Source: UBA11891 sp003533785 (lineage in GTDB: Bacteria > Bacteroidota > Bacteroidia > Flavobacteriales > Flavobacteriaceae). Taken from it: a stretch of DNA of 64,000 nt. The position numbers and the translations under genes are program-made. This document shows, piece after piece, positions 35,284-44,188 of this stretch (its first letter is position 1; each line of letters begins with the position of its first letter). Below the pieces are notes generated by a model that was given only the letters and a program-made list of their open reading frames with translations, did not search any database and had not been told where the DNA came from. Location of the stretch: contig CATFEX010000046.1 in NCBI GenBank assembly GCA_949511625.1, forward strand, positions 1 to 64,000, written 5' to 3'.

Positions 35284-36168
35284 ATGGATTTAAGAGGACA
35301 TGGAGTAGCAATAATCACTCCTTTTACGGACGACTTGAGCATTGATTTTGTTGCATTGGGAGCTCATTTGGAGCGTTTAATTGCAAATGGCGTAGACTAT
35401 CTGGTGGTATTGGGAACCACCGCTGAAACTGCTACGCTTTCTCCCAAAGAGCGTTTGCAAATCCAATCATTTATTGTGGACACGGTTGCGGGCCGACTTC
35501 CCTTAGTCGTTGGTATTGGCGGCAACAACACACAGGCGATCGTAGAAGAAATTCAACAAACGGATTTGACCCCCTTCAGTGCCATCCTTTCTGTATGCCC
35601 CTATTACAACCGACCCAATCAAGAGGGCTTATATCAACACTTTGCTGCGATCGCCAACAGCACGGAGACCCCCATTATCTTGTACAATGTTCCTGGGCGA
35701 ACGGGCTGCAGTATCACTGCAAAAACCGTAGTAAGACTGACAGATGCTTTTGAAAACATTATAGGAATCAAAGATGCTTCGGGGGATATGTTACTCACCC
35801 AGAATTTGATTCGAATGACTCCCAATCACTTCCAAGTGGTTTCTGGTGAAGATGCCTTAACAGTTCCTGTGATTTTAGCGGGGGGAGTAGGAGTGATCTC
35901 CGTGGTTGGGAACCTGCTGCCCGATCGAGTAACTCAAGTCGTACAATGGGCTCTTACGCATCAGGTCAAAGAAGCCAATCAGGCGCAGTATGCCCTAATG
36001 GACTTAATTGGATTGCTTTTTCAAGAGGGGAATCCAACAGGCCTCAAAGGAGCGATGAGCTTAGAAAAATATTGCTTGAATACTTTGCGTTTGCCATTGG
36101 TCCCAGCATCCCCATCACTTCTCAACACTTTACGTCAGGTATTGACTCTACTTAAGGTTGTTCCCTAA
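35284..36168 (+). CDS. dapA: 4-hydroxy-tetrahydrodipicolinate synthase
   Basis: 294 residues from ATG 35284 (a GTG three bases earlier is in frame). TIM-barrel aldolase of the lysine/diaminopimelate pathway. Seen: VLGTTAETATLS, the conserved PYYNRPNQEGLYQHF, ILYNVPGRTG with the catalytic Tyr region, and the Schiff-base lysine in IIGIKDASGDM. It stands with DUF6913 but far from dapF. Its TAA shares the 4-base CTAA (36165-36168) with the old stop codon of the dehydrogenase remnant on the other strand. Confidence 0.96.
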   Translation: MDLRGHGVAIITPFTDDLSIDFVALGAHLERLIANGVDYLVVLGTTAETATLSPKERLQIQSFIVDTVAGRLPLVVGIGGNNTQAIVEEIQQTDLTPFSAILSVCPYYNRPNQEGLYQHFAAIANSTETPIILYNVPGRTGCSITAKTVVRLTDAFENIIGIKDASGDMLLTQNLIRMTPNHFQVVSGEDALTVPVILAGGVGVISVVGNLLPDRVTQVVQWALTHQVKEANQAQYALMDLIGLLFQEGNPTGLKGAMSLEKYCLNTLRLPLVPASPSLLNTLRQVLTLLKVVP

Positions 36169-36370
36169 AGTAACCCACGCATCACTACTCGAGTGGATTT
36201 GGTGGTATAGATTAGTTCTACTAGCGAAGTATATCGGTTTATAAATCGTTTATTATCGACCAAGTCACCAAAGACTTCCTGTTGACTCAGAAAGGCCTTC
36301 CCATTGCTTTCGGTATTCTTTACGGCTCGGTACAATTTGTCTTTTTGGTCATCTATAACATCAAAAGGAC
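36165..36370 (-). pseudogene. remnant of a mannitol-dehydrogenase-family gene (C-terminal end)
   Basis: The minus strand encodes about 68 residues ending in TAG at 36165. The residues, for example YRAVKNTESNGKAFLSQQEV then FGDLVDNKRFINRYTSLVEL, match the C-terminal end of long-chain mannitol dehydrogenases/fructuronate reductases, where an AFL...FGDL...RF...Y pattern is typical. There is no start codon and no N-terminal NAD domain; the preceding bases belong to the permease remnant. It is therefore a 3' stub left after a large deletion. The natural stop is retained and shares CTAA with dapA. Confidence 0.7.
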
Positions 36371-36884
36371 TCCTTTTTCGTTGAGTCTTTTGTCGCTATA
36401 AAAACACCATGCGGCTAAGATGAAAGGAGCACAATCAATACAAACCAAAAATTGGTAGGATACCAGTCTAACTGGGCTGGGATATTTAATGCAAACTGCA
36501 CTGCAGTTGCCGATACGGTTACCATAGCAGCGGAGATAACTGTAAAAATTAAAACACTCGTCCAGTTGTATAGTTGCGACATTTTTTCCAGCAATTTTCT
36601 GTAGGTAGGTGTAGAGACCTAGACGGGTATCTTCGGCAATGGGAGAGGTGATCAGCGTTTAGCTCATTACCACGAGAACGTTACCGATTGTAAGCCTCAG
36701 GACGATGTTTAATGTCTTAGCCCCCAAAGCCACAAAGGTCGCCCCAATGATAAACTCGGTAGTGGCAGTGTTCGGCAGCATAAAGCCTTGCAAAATGGGT
36801 CCAGTCATGCAATTTATGCTTGGGAACCGGCAATTGCTCAGCCTGCATATTTTTCGAGGAGGATAAGGAATTAGATTTGTTCAT
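36371..36884 (-). pseudogene. remnant of an NCS1-like permease gene
   Basis: ATG 36884 overlaps the GH65 stop (TAATG), as expected for the next gene of an operon. The first ~40 codons read well (PVPKHKLHDWTHFARLYAAEH), but the frame then shifts near 36765. The continuation TEFIIGATFVALGAK, in another frame, is broken by TAA at 36659-36661. A further shift near 36570 leads to NWTSVLIFTVISAAMVTVSA, and the frame then breaks again near 36416. Joined together this is the N-terminal third of a cytosine-permease-like (NCS1) membrane transporter; a short piece resembling its C-terminal tail follows. The identification is from memory of such transporters and is moderately sure; the decay itself is clear. 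Confidence 0.7.
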
Positions 36885-38923
36885 TATTTTTTTTCTAACC
36901 GGTATGTCTTTTTATCAACTCCCACCCCTTTTAGGGTAAGTGATTTCCACTGTTTTGGAAGAATGGGATTTTTTTGAATAATCCCTTGGTCTGAAATTTC
37001 TAGGCCTCCAAATCCAAACAATAGGATTTGCAACATTCCACCCGCACCCGTTGCGAAATACGAGTGATTGGCTGTGGCGGTTTCTGATAGGGCTCCAAAT
37101 GGCCTCTGTTGATTTGGTACATAACTTTCTTTAAATAATCGAAAGGCATTATCTACATCTCCTTGCCGGGCATAAAGAATAGCAAAAATTGATTTGCCCA
37201 TCGCTGGGCCTTCTTTTGCTAATTTAGGTTCGTAGTATTGTAAATCTTTTTGAATGGTTATTTTATCACTGACAATATTAAGTGGATAGGATAATAAATT
37301 TACATCTGCTTGTTTGATTCTTTCTCCGTTGTATTGAGCGTGTTCTTTTGTAGTTCCGTCTGGAAATTGTAGTATTTTGATGTGAGTTGCGACCTCTATC
37401 CATTTGGAGTTTGGAGAAAGTCCTAACTCTTCTGCGGCCAAGGCTGCATTTTGCAAGACTGTTATCGCAGCCCCATTCGTAAACGCATTATTATTGACGT
37501 TGGGAGCAAATTCATTGGCCCCCACCACATTATTAATGGAATAGCTCCCATCACTATTTTTCGTGACTCTGCTCACCCAAAAGTCAGCAACTTCTTTAAG
37601 TACAGGGTAGCCTTTTTCCTCCAACCATTTTTTATTTTTTGTTACTCGGTAATAATTCCAAAAGGCAATTCCAATATCTGCAGTAATATGGTGTTCAAAG
37701 GGACCAGTCAATGCGAAAGGGGGCGTAGCTTCTTCACCAGTATCGTCACTTTCCCATGGAAACATCGCCCCTTTATACCCATAATTTATCGCTCGTTTTT
37801 TAGCGGCTTCCAATCTGTCGGAACGATAATTGACCAAAGAGCGAGCGATATCTTGATTGAGTAAAAGCAAAGTCGGAAACATCCATAATTCAGTATCCCA
37901 AAAGATGTGTCCGTTGTAGGGCACTTGTAGGGATAAGCCCATGGGGGCAATACTCAAATCCGAATCTCCTCTTCCAAAAGCATACAAATGATAGAGCGCT
38001 AAACGAACCTCTTGTTGAGAGACTAAATCCCCTTCAATAACGATATCTCCTTGCCAAAGCGCCTCCCATAAAGCTCTATGACCACCCAAAAGCACTTCTC
38101 GGGAATTTAATAAATTAAAGATCACCATTCTTTCCGATTCAGATTTGGGATCGGAAAAATCAGCGGTTGTGCATTCGGCACCGGTCCAAGCAAAGGCTAG
38201 TTTTTTGCCTTTTTTGATTTCGCTATTAAAGGAAAGTGTGTTTTCATAAGCAGAGACAATTTTATGCGTTAGCTTAGGTCGCTGGCTTTCTCGGGAGGAA
38301 TTTATATGATGCCAGACAAATGTTCCTGAAGTAGCTACCAGATGTTTTCCAAATGGTGTTTTAGCAACAGACTGCAAAATGGGCATAGTTGTTTCCAGAT
38401 CTCGTAATACTTGATAGGTGTTTTGAGGGTTTTGAAATTTTTCTGGGGTAGTTATTTTTCCAATTACTTTAATGTCAATATCCTCCAATGCTGTTATTTC
38501 TATATCTATGTAGCCGGTGTATTGAAGATTGCGAAGAGCATAAACTGTGCATGAAATCATAGCTTTTCCCTTAAAATCAAAACGTGTAGTAAATGACGCT
38601 TCTTTCATGTCAATGGTCTGAGACCAATTCTTTATGTTGTTTGCTTGAACACGTTCCCCATCAATAATCACGTCTAAATTTCCAAAATCCATTCCATGAA
38701 TGATCTGGCTTACTTTGAGCACTGGATCCACATCGTAAACATTATTAAGTACAGTATGCTTTATTTTAAAAGGGTGAGAGGAAGTAAGCATCCCAATTCT
38801 TCCATTTGACATAGCAATGCCTGTATATTCTTCCTTATCATTTACGGTAATGTGCCAAGCATCGTTTTGGGCGTATAGTAGAGGGCTTGACAGTGTAATT
38901 AGACAAATTAACAAATACTTCAT
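36884..38923 (-). CDS. glycoside hydrolase family 65-like enzyme, secreted
   Basis: 679 residues. Signal peptide about 1-18 (LICLITLSSPLLYAQ), then an N-terminal beta-sandwich domain and an (alpha/alpha)6 barrel with the GH65 motifs HIFWDTELWMFPTLLLL and, at the presumed catalytic acid, GANEFAPNVNNNAFTN (Glu about 471), followed by RIKQADVNLLSYPL. GH65 enzymes act on alpha-glucosides such as trehalose, kojibiose or maltose, as phosphorylases or as acid trehalases. A signal peptide and the KQADVNLLSYPL run favour a periplasmic hydrolase. The next two genes in its operon are ruined, so it is now an orphan. Confidence 0.82.
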   Translation of the reverse strand: MKYLLICLITLSSPLLYAQNDAWHITVNDKEEYTGIAMSNGRIGMLTSSHPFKIKHTVLNNVYDVDPVLKVSQIIHGMDFGNLDVIIDGERVQANNIKNWSQTIDMKEASFTTRFDFKGKAMISCTVYALRNLQYTGYIDIEITALEDIDIKVIGKITTPEKFQNPQNTYQVLRDLETTMPILQSVAKTPFGKHLVATSGTFVWHHINSSRESQRPKLTHKIVSAYENTLSFNSEIKKGKKLAFAWTGAECTTADFSDPKSESERMVIFNLLNSREVLLGGHRALWEALWQGDIVIEGDLVSQQEVRLALYHLYAFGRGDSDLSIAPMGLSLQVPYNGHIFWDTELWMFPTLLLLNQDIARSLVNYRSDRLEAAKKRAINYGYKGAMFPWESDDTGEEATPPFALTGPFEHHITADIGIAFWNYYRVTKNKKWLEEKGYPVLKEVADFWVSRVTKNSDGSYSINNVVGANEFAPNVNNNAFTNGAAITVLQNAALAAEELGLSPNSKWIEVATHIKILQFPDGTTKEHAQYNGERIKQADVNLLSYPLNIVSDKITIQKDLQYYEPKLAKEGPAMGKSIFAILYARQGDVDNAFRLFKESYVPNQQRPFGALSETATANHSYFATGAGGMLQILLFGFGGLEISDQGIIQKNPILPKQWKSLTLKGVGVDKKTYRLEKK

Positions 38924-39157
38924 GATTTTATATTTTACTTAGTAGGAATGTGTAATTTAATGATATATACCCAAAAAATATTGATTGTTCTATTCGTTTT
39001 AGTCATAACACAATGTAAAACGTTCACTTAGCTTCGAAATTGAGAGATAATAAATGATCAAAGTGATGAAAGAAGTTCATAAGTAGAGAATTAGATAAGG
39101 GAGCTCATTTAGAATGATACAAAAATAGGGATCGAAGCGTTAAAGTTTTCTCAAACA
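38924..39157. other. intergenic region with a truncated lipoprotein-like frame
   Basis: This stretch lies between the divergent GH65 gene and the bamD promoter. It holds a 27-codon plus-strand frame (38948-39031), listed separately; beyond that I see nothing coding, and no clear GH65 promoter. Confidence 0.5.
38948..39031 (+). pseudogene. truncated lipoprotein-like leader
   Basis: ATG 38948 (or 38960) opens a frame ending in TAG at 39029-39031. The product is just a lipoprotein signal: a basic start, hydrophobic ILIVLFVLVITQC with lipobox cysteine, then KTFT and stop. A functional lipoprotein would need a body, and no frame continues it. It could be the 5' stub of a lost lipoprotein gene or chance. 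Confidence is low. Confidence 0.35.
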
Positions 39158-39188
39158 TTGCTTGCGATGTTGATTTACAGTATCTTTG
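39158..39188 (+). promoter_or_regulatory. promoter of the bamD-rpoZ-coaBC operon
   Basis: TTG (39158-39160), 20-base spacer, TATCTTTG (39181-39188). A start site around 39195 leaves a short leader before ATG 39213. The TTG at 39186 lies inside the -7 box and cannot start translation. Confidence 0.8.
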
Positions 39189-39212
39189 TCGGCTGTTTGT
39201 TATACGAAATTC

Positions 39213-40046
39213 ATGCACATTCGTCATCTGCCTTATGTCCTTTTAGCCAGTTCTCTATTGATAGGTTGTAGCGACTACCAGAAGCTGCTCAATAGCGATT
39301 CCATTTCGGATAAATACAAAGCGGCAGAAGACTACTATAAAAAAGGGGACTACCGCAAGGCCAACCGTCTTTTTGAAATGATAATTCCCGCTTATCGCGG
39401 CAAGCCTCAGTCGGAACGGTTGATATTCTTTTTTGCCGACAGTTATTTTCAAACCAAAGACTATTATTTGGCAGCTTACCAGTTTGAGAATTTTATCAAG
39501 TCTTATCCCAAAAGTGAGAAGGTGAACCAAGCTCAATTCTTGGCGGCGAAGTCCTATTATATGAAATCACCCCTCTACAGTTTAGATCAGGCAGATACCA
39601 ACAAAGCGGTAGAAAAGCTTCAAATCTTTATCAACAATCATCCCAATTCGGAATTTGCCGAGGAAGCCAATGCATTGATCTTAGAATTACAAACTAAATT
39701 GGAACAGAAAGATTTCGAAATCAGCAAGCAGTACTACACCATACAAGATTACAAAGCGGCCATCCGCGCCTTGGATAACTTTATCGGAGGCTTTCCAGGC
39801 ACCAAATTCAGGGAAGAGGCCTTCTACTATAAATTTCTTTCCTCCTATGAAATTGCAACCAATAGTATCTATACCCTGCAGGAGCAACGTCTTTTGGATT
39901 TGAAAAAACTTAATGAAACCATTCGGCAATATTATCCCGAAACAATCTTTTCGGAAGACCTTGATCAAAAAATGGAAGGTATAGAACAGTTGCTGGCGGG
40001 CTATAAACCAGAAGAGATAGAAGAAGAAAAAGACTCGACTAAATAA
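39213..40046 (+). CDS. bamD: outer-membrane assembly lipoprotein BamD
   Basis: 277 residues from ATG 39213. Lipobox LLIGC near residue 18 anchors it to the outer membrane's inner face. The body is a set of TPR-like helical repeats (AAEDYYKKGDYRKANRLFEMI, then FADSYFQTKDYYLAAYQFENF), as in BamD/YfiO. It is the essential partner of BamA in inserting barrel proteins. It starts the rpoZ-coaBC-DUF4835-recN group. Confidence 0.95.
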   Translation: MHIRHLPYVLLASSLLIGCSDYQKLLNSDSISDKYKAAEDYYKKGDYRKANRLFEMIIPAYRGKPQSERLIFFFADSYFQTKDYYLAAYQFENFIKSYPKSEKVNQAQFLAAKSYYMKSPLYSLDQADTNKAVEKLQIFINNHPNSEFAEEANALILELQTKLEQKDFEISKQYYTIQDYKAAIRALDNFIGGFPGTKFREEAFYYKFLSSYEIATNSIYTLQEQRLLDLKKLNETIRQYYPETIFSEDLDQKMEGIEQLLAGYKPEEIEEEKDSTK

Positions 40047-40055
40047 TATAATGTT

Positions 40056-40385
40056 ATGACAAAATATATGAACTCAAAAGCCTCAGTAAGCACACAGACC
40101 TATAATCGGGAATCAATTGAGAATCCCACAGAAAATATCTACGAAGCGATCTCTATTATCGCTAAAAGAGCCACGCAAATAAATTTGGATATCAAAGCCG
40201 AATTGCACGAAAAGCTCGATGAGTTTGCCACACACAATGACAGCTTAGAAGAAATCTTTGAAAACAAAGAACAGATCGAAGTGTCTAAATTCTATGAAAA
40301 GCTACCCAAGCCTCAGGCGATGGCCATAGAAGAGTGGTTTAACGACAAAATCTACCATCGCAACACCGACGAGACGGAAGAATAG
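40056..40385 (+). CDS. rpoZ: DNA-directed RNA polymerase omega subunit, Bacteroidota type
   Basis: 109 residues from ATG 40056 (an ATG at 40068 gives the shorter, more usual start). Phrases ENIYEAISIIAKRATQIN and EQIEVSKFYEKLPKPQAMA are typical of flavobacterial omega, which differs strongly from the E. coli form. It stabilises the beta-prime subunit. It is located 9 bases after bamD and 3 before coaBC. Confidence 0.92.
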   Translation: MTKYMNSKASVSTQTYNRESIENPTENIYEAISIIAKRATQINLDIKAELHEKLDEFATHNDSLEEIFENKEQIEVSKFYEKLPKPQAMAIEEWFNDKIYHRNTDETEE

Positions 40386-40388
40386 ACG

Positions 40389-41594
40389 ATGCAAAGTCTT
40401 CGGGGAAAAAAGATCATTTTGGGCATATCCGCTGGGATTGCGGCCTACAAAACCCCAATCTTGGTTCGGCTACTTAAACAAAAAGGCGCTCAAGTACGAG
40501 TGGTGCTCACGCCCGATGCACATGCCTTTGTCACCCCGCTAACGCTTTCCGTGGTTTCAGAAGAGGAGGTTCTATCGAGTTTTGTCGCCGAAGACAAAGA
40601 CAACCCCGTTTGGAACGATCATGTGGCATTGGGTCTCTGGGCCGATCTTTTACTTATCGCTCCCGCCACAGCCAATACCCTTTCGGCTATGGCACAAGCC
40701 AAGTCCAATAATTTATTGATTGCGACCTATCTCTCTGCCCGTTGTCCCATAATGGTGGCTCCGGCTATGGACTTGGACATGTATGCCCATCCTGCAAATC
40801 AGAAAAATCTTGACACGCTAGCCAGCTATGGCAATCAAATACTTCCCGTTGGAGAAGGGGCTTTGGCCAGTGGCTTGGTGGGCAAAGGACGCCTGCTCGA
40901 ACCTGATCAAATTGTGGAACGGGTGATTGTTCACTTTAATAGTGCACTCCCTCTATCGAGGAAAAAAGTATTGATTACAGCAGGACCGACTTATGAAAAA
41001 ATTGATCCAGTACGGTATATCGGTAATTTTTCTTCTGGGAAAATGGGTTACGCCTTGGCCGAAGAGGCTCACGCATTGGGTGCTGAAGTGTATTTGATTT
41101 TAGGACCCCACGCCCTCGACCTTTCAAACGCACCCTTTGCGGTTGAAGAGGTGGTGAGCGCTACAGAAATGGAGACGGCCGTATTTAAAAAGTTTCCTAC
41201 CGTTGATTTTGCTATAGCTGCAGCAGCTGTAGCCGACTTCAAACCGCTGGCTCCTAAACCTCATAAAATTAAAAAAGAGGAGGGCATTCCTTCCATCGAG
41301 TTGCAGCCCAATCCCGATATTTTAGCTCGTATGGGAAAAGAAAAAAAACAGCAATTTGTTTTGGGTTTCGCTCTGGAAACTCAAGACAATTGGAAAGAAG
41401 CTTTGGCCAAAAAGAGGCGTAAAAAAGCAGATGCGATTGTCATGAACTCCCTCACAGACCCTGGGGCGGGTTTCGCCTCGGATACCAATAAAATTACCTA
41501 TATTGGAGAAAACGAAAAGCCCAAACGCTTCTCCCTCAAATCAAAAAATGAAGTGGCAAAAGATATTTGGAATGAAATCATGGATCAAGGCTAA
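40389..41594 (+). CDS. coaBC: bifunctional phosphopantothenoylcysteine decarboxylase/synthetase
   Basis: 401 residues. CoaC half (about 1-185): flavin-binding GISAGIAAYKTPILVRLLK, catalytic His region (NDHVALGLWADLLLIAPATANTL) and the PAMD run (APAMDLDMYAHPANQKN). CoaB half: VLITAGPTYEKIDPVRYIGN, GYALAEEAHALGAEV and the lysine-rich DFKPLAPKPHKIKKEEG. It makes 4'-phosphopantetheine for CoA. The order rpoZ-coaBC-DUF4835-recN is conserved in flavobacteria. It overlaps the next gene by 23 bases. Confidence 0.97.
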   Translation: MQSLRGKKIILGISAGIAAYKTPILVRLLKQKGAQVRVVLTPDAHAFVTPLTLSVVSEEEVLSSFVAEDKDNPVWNDHVALGLWADLLLIAPATANTLSAMAQAKSNNLLIATYLSARCPIMVAPAMDLDMYAHPANQKNLDTLASYGNQILPVGEGALASGLVGKGRLLEPDQIVERVIVHFNSALPLSRKKVLITAGPTYEKIDPVRYIGNFSSGKMGYALAEEAHALGAEVYLILGPHALDLSNAPFAVEEVVSATEMETAVFKKFPTVDFAIAAAAVADFKPLAPKPHKIKKEEGIPSIELQPNPDILARMGKEKKQQFVLGFALETQDNWKEALAKKRRKKADAIVMNSLTDPGAGFASDTNKITYIGENEKPKRFSLKSKNEVAKDIWNEIMDQG

Positions 41595-42471
41595 AGCAAC
41601 TGCTTTCCTTCTACTTTTTGCATTGAGTACGCCAGCGCAAGAACTCGAAACGCAGGTAGTAGTCAATGCAGATTTGGTGGATCAAACCAATCGTCAGATT
41701 TTCGAAACGTTGGAGCGCTCATTGAACGAATTCTTAAATTCACGCACTTGGACTAATCGCGAATACTTACCCCAAGAACGGCTGAAATGCAGTTTTGTTT
41801 TAACCTTAACGGCGTATAGCGATAACCGCTTTGAGGGGAATCTACAAGTGCAATCCCAGCGTCCTATTTTTGATAGTAATTATGACAGTCCTTTGTTCAA
41901 CTATTTGGATAATGACGTAATATTCACCTACCAAGAATACCAACCATTGGTATATAATCCATCGATTTTTCAATCGAATTTAGTGTCCCTGTTGAGTTTT
42001 TATGTCCATATCATTTTGGGACTGGATGTGGCCAGTTTCGAACAAAATGGGGGAAGTACCTATTTTGATACAGCACAGCGAATTGCCAACTTGGCGCAAC
42101 AGTCAAAGTTAGTGGGTTGGAATCAGAACGATGGGATTCGGAACCGCTTTTGGTTGATTGATTCTTTGCGCTCCAATACCTTTAGAGAATACAGACAGGC
42201 ACTCTACGAGTACCATCGCCAAGGAATGGATCAAATGGTGGTGGCACCTGATGCGGCTAAAATAGCAATCATTCAAGCGATCGAAACGCTGTATAGTTTA
42301 TTCAATCGGCGACCCAATGCCTTTCTATTGCAAGTCTTTTTTGATGCTAAATCACAAGAAATGGTTGATATTTTTTCAGGAGGACCACAGGTAGATGTCA
42401 GCACCATGGTTTCTCAATTAAAAAGGATGGCCCCGTTTTTTAACCCCCAGTGGAAAGAAATCAAATTCTAA
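41572..42471 (+). CDS. DUF4835 protein, type IX secretion PorD-like
   Basis: 299 residues from ATG 41572 (upstream in-frame ATGs at 41503 and 41548 fall well inside coaBC). Signal peptide about 1-20 (AFLLLFALSTPAQ). The body has LNEFLNSRTWTNREY, FDSNYDSPLFNYLDNDVIF, FYVHIILGLDVASFE and WNQNDGIRNRFWLIDSL, the DUF4835 pattern. Members are often labelled PorD, an accessory of the Bacteroidota type IX secretion system; that link is family knowledge and is not shown by neighbours here. Its gene precedes recN. Confidence 0.85.
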   Translation: MKSWIKAKATAFLLLFALSTPAQELETQVVVNADLVDQTNRQIFETLERSLNEFLNSRTWTNREYLPQERLKCSFVLTLTAYSDNRFEGNLQVQSQRPIFDSNYDSPLFNYLDNDVIFTYQEYQPLVYNPSIFQSNLVSLLSFYVHIILGLDVASFEQNGGSTYFDTAQRIANLAQQSKLVGWNQNDGIRNRFWLIDSLRSNTFREYRQALYEYHRQGMDQMVVAPDAAKIAIIQAIETLYSLFNRRPNAFLLQVFFDAKSQEMVDIFSGGPQVDVSTMVSQLKRMAPFFNPQWKEIKF

Positions 42472-42475
42472 TCGT

Positions 42476-42506
42476 TTGATTATGCTCTTTCTCTCTGCTA
42501 TCTTTG
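42476..42506 (+). promoter_or_regulatory. promoter of recN
   Basis: TTG (42476-42478), 20-base spacer, TATCTTTG (42499-42506), starting 5 bases after the DUF4835 stop. It gives a short leader before TTG 42523. Confidence 0.75.
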
Positions 42507-42522
42507 ATAAAATTTTTACGCA

Positions 42523-44175
42523 TTGCTAACGGCTCTCTCCATTGATAATTACGCTCTAATAGAACATCTAGATGTATCTTTTGATGCAGGGATGACGACT
42601 ATTACGGGGGAAACAGGAGCAGGGAAGTCCATTCTCCTCGGCGCGCTATCGTTGGTTCTGGGTAAGCGGGCAGATCGAAGTGCTTTGAAGAATAACGAAA
42701 AAAAATGCATCATCGAAGCGGAGTTCAATATTACTTCTTATGGTTTGCAATCTTTTTTTGACAAACAACAGTTGGATTATGCCAGCACTACAATCATTCG
42801 TCGGGAGATTAATCCTTCTGGGAAGTCTCGAGCTTTTGTCAATGACACTCCTGTAAATTTAGATGTCTTGGAGCGCTTGGCCAACGACCTGATTGACATT
42901 CATTCTCAACATCAAACCCTAACGTTGACCAAAACAGAGTTTCAATTCCAAGTATTGGATGCCTTGGCTGGAAACCTTCCTTTGGTGGAAGAGTATCAAA
43001 AAATTTTGGCGAGGTATCGGCAAGAGCAAAAAGAGTTGGAACAGCTTCAAGTACGGAGTTCTCAGGCACAGAAAGACCGCGATTATAATCAATTTCTGTT
43101 TGACGAATTGGAATCTGCGGCCCTGGAACCCGATATGTTGGCTCCTCTGGAAGCACGGGTAGAAGAGTTGTCTAGCATACAAGACATTCAGCAAAGTATT
43201 TCCGGAGGTTTGCAAAGAATTGAGGCCGAGGAGATTGGATTGCTTCACGTGCTGAGTCAGTTGCGGATGGAACTAAAAATAGCTACACAGAAATCTTCTA
43301 GCTTAGAAGAACTTCCCATTCGATTGGAAAACGTGTATGCAGAGCTGACCGATATCCATTCCGATTTACAGCTTAAATTGGCGGAATTGGAAAACGACCC
43401 TCAGGCACTCAACTTAGCCGAGGAACGATTGCAAACTCTCTATTCTCTACTCAAAAAACATCAAGCCACCCATATTGCTGACCTGATTGAGAAGAAGAAA
43501 TTTTTGGGTACCCAACTCGAGGATACCGAACACCAGCAAGAACGGTTATTAGAACTTGAAAAAAGGACTACGTCACTCAACAAGAATCTCGTTGAAATGG
43601 GGCTTCAGCTCCGGAAAAACCGATTACAAGCCCTGCCTAATCTCGTTGAGAAAATGGAAAGTATAATCGCTAAAATGGGGATGCAAGACGCACGCTTTCA
43701 GATTGAATTATCTCCCTCTACTTCGTTTCTATTACAAGGCCAAGACGAAATGCAGTTCTTTTTTTCAGCCAACAAAGGAGGGAAATTTGGCTTGTTAAAA
43801 AATGTGGCTTCTGGAGGAGAACTATCTCGTATTATGCTTGCCATTAAGGCTCTTTTATCCCAATACAAAAAGCTTCCCACTATCATTTTTGATGAAATAG
43901 ACACAGGCGTATCGGGTGCTATATCCGATGAAATTGCTCATATTATGTCACAAATGGCCAGCTATATGCAGGTATTTACCATCACTCATTTGCCCCAGGT
44001 GGCCGCAAAGGGAAACCAACACTTTAAAGTGTATAAAACACTTTATAATGAGGGAACACAAACTCAAATCAAGGAACTGAATAGAGATGACCGCATCGCT
44101 GAAATTGCTAAAATGGTATCAGGAAAAGAACTGACCACGACCGCTCTGGATCATGCCAAAGAATTATTAAACTGA
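42523..44175 (+). CDS. recN: DNA repair ATPase RecN
   Basis: 550 residues from TTG 42523. SMC-like: Walker A GETGAGKS (29-36), long charged coiled coil (about 150-390), C-terminal signature ASGGELSRIMLAIKALL and Walker B TIIFDEIDTGVSG. It helps in double-strand-break repair. Its own promoter lies upstream. fabI follows after 13 bases. Confidence 0.96.
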   Translation: MLTALSIDNYALIEHLDVSFDAGMTTITGETGAGKSILLGALSLVLGKRADRSALKNNEKKCIIEAEFNITSYGLQSFFDKQQLDYASTTIIRREINPSGKSRAFVNDTPVNLDVLERLANDLIDIHSQHQTLTLTKTEFQFQVLDALAGNLPLVEEYQKILARYRQEQKELEQLQVRSSQAQKDRDYNQFLFDELESAALEPDMLAPLEARVEELSSIQDIQQSISGGLQRIEAEEIGLLHVLSQLRMELKIATQKSSSLEELPIRLENVYAELTDIHSDLQLKLAELENDPQALNLAEERLQTLYSLLKKHQATHIADLIEKKKFLGTQLEDTEHQQERLLELEKRTTSLNKNLVEMGLQLRKNRLQALPNLVEKMESIIAKMGMQDARFQIELSPSTSFLLQGQDEMQFFFSANKGGKFGLLKNVASGGELSRIMLAIKALLSQYKKLPTIIFDEIDTGVSGAISDEIAHIMSQMASYMQVFTITHLPQVAAKGNQHFKVYKTLYNEGTQTQIKELNRDDRIAEIAKMVSGKELTTTALDHAKELLN

Positions 44176-44188
44176 GAAAAAAGAATCC

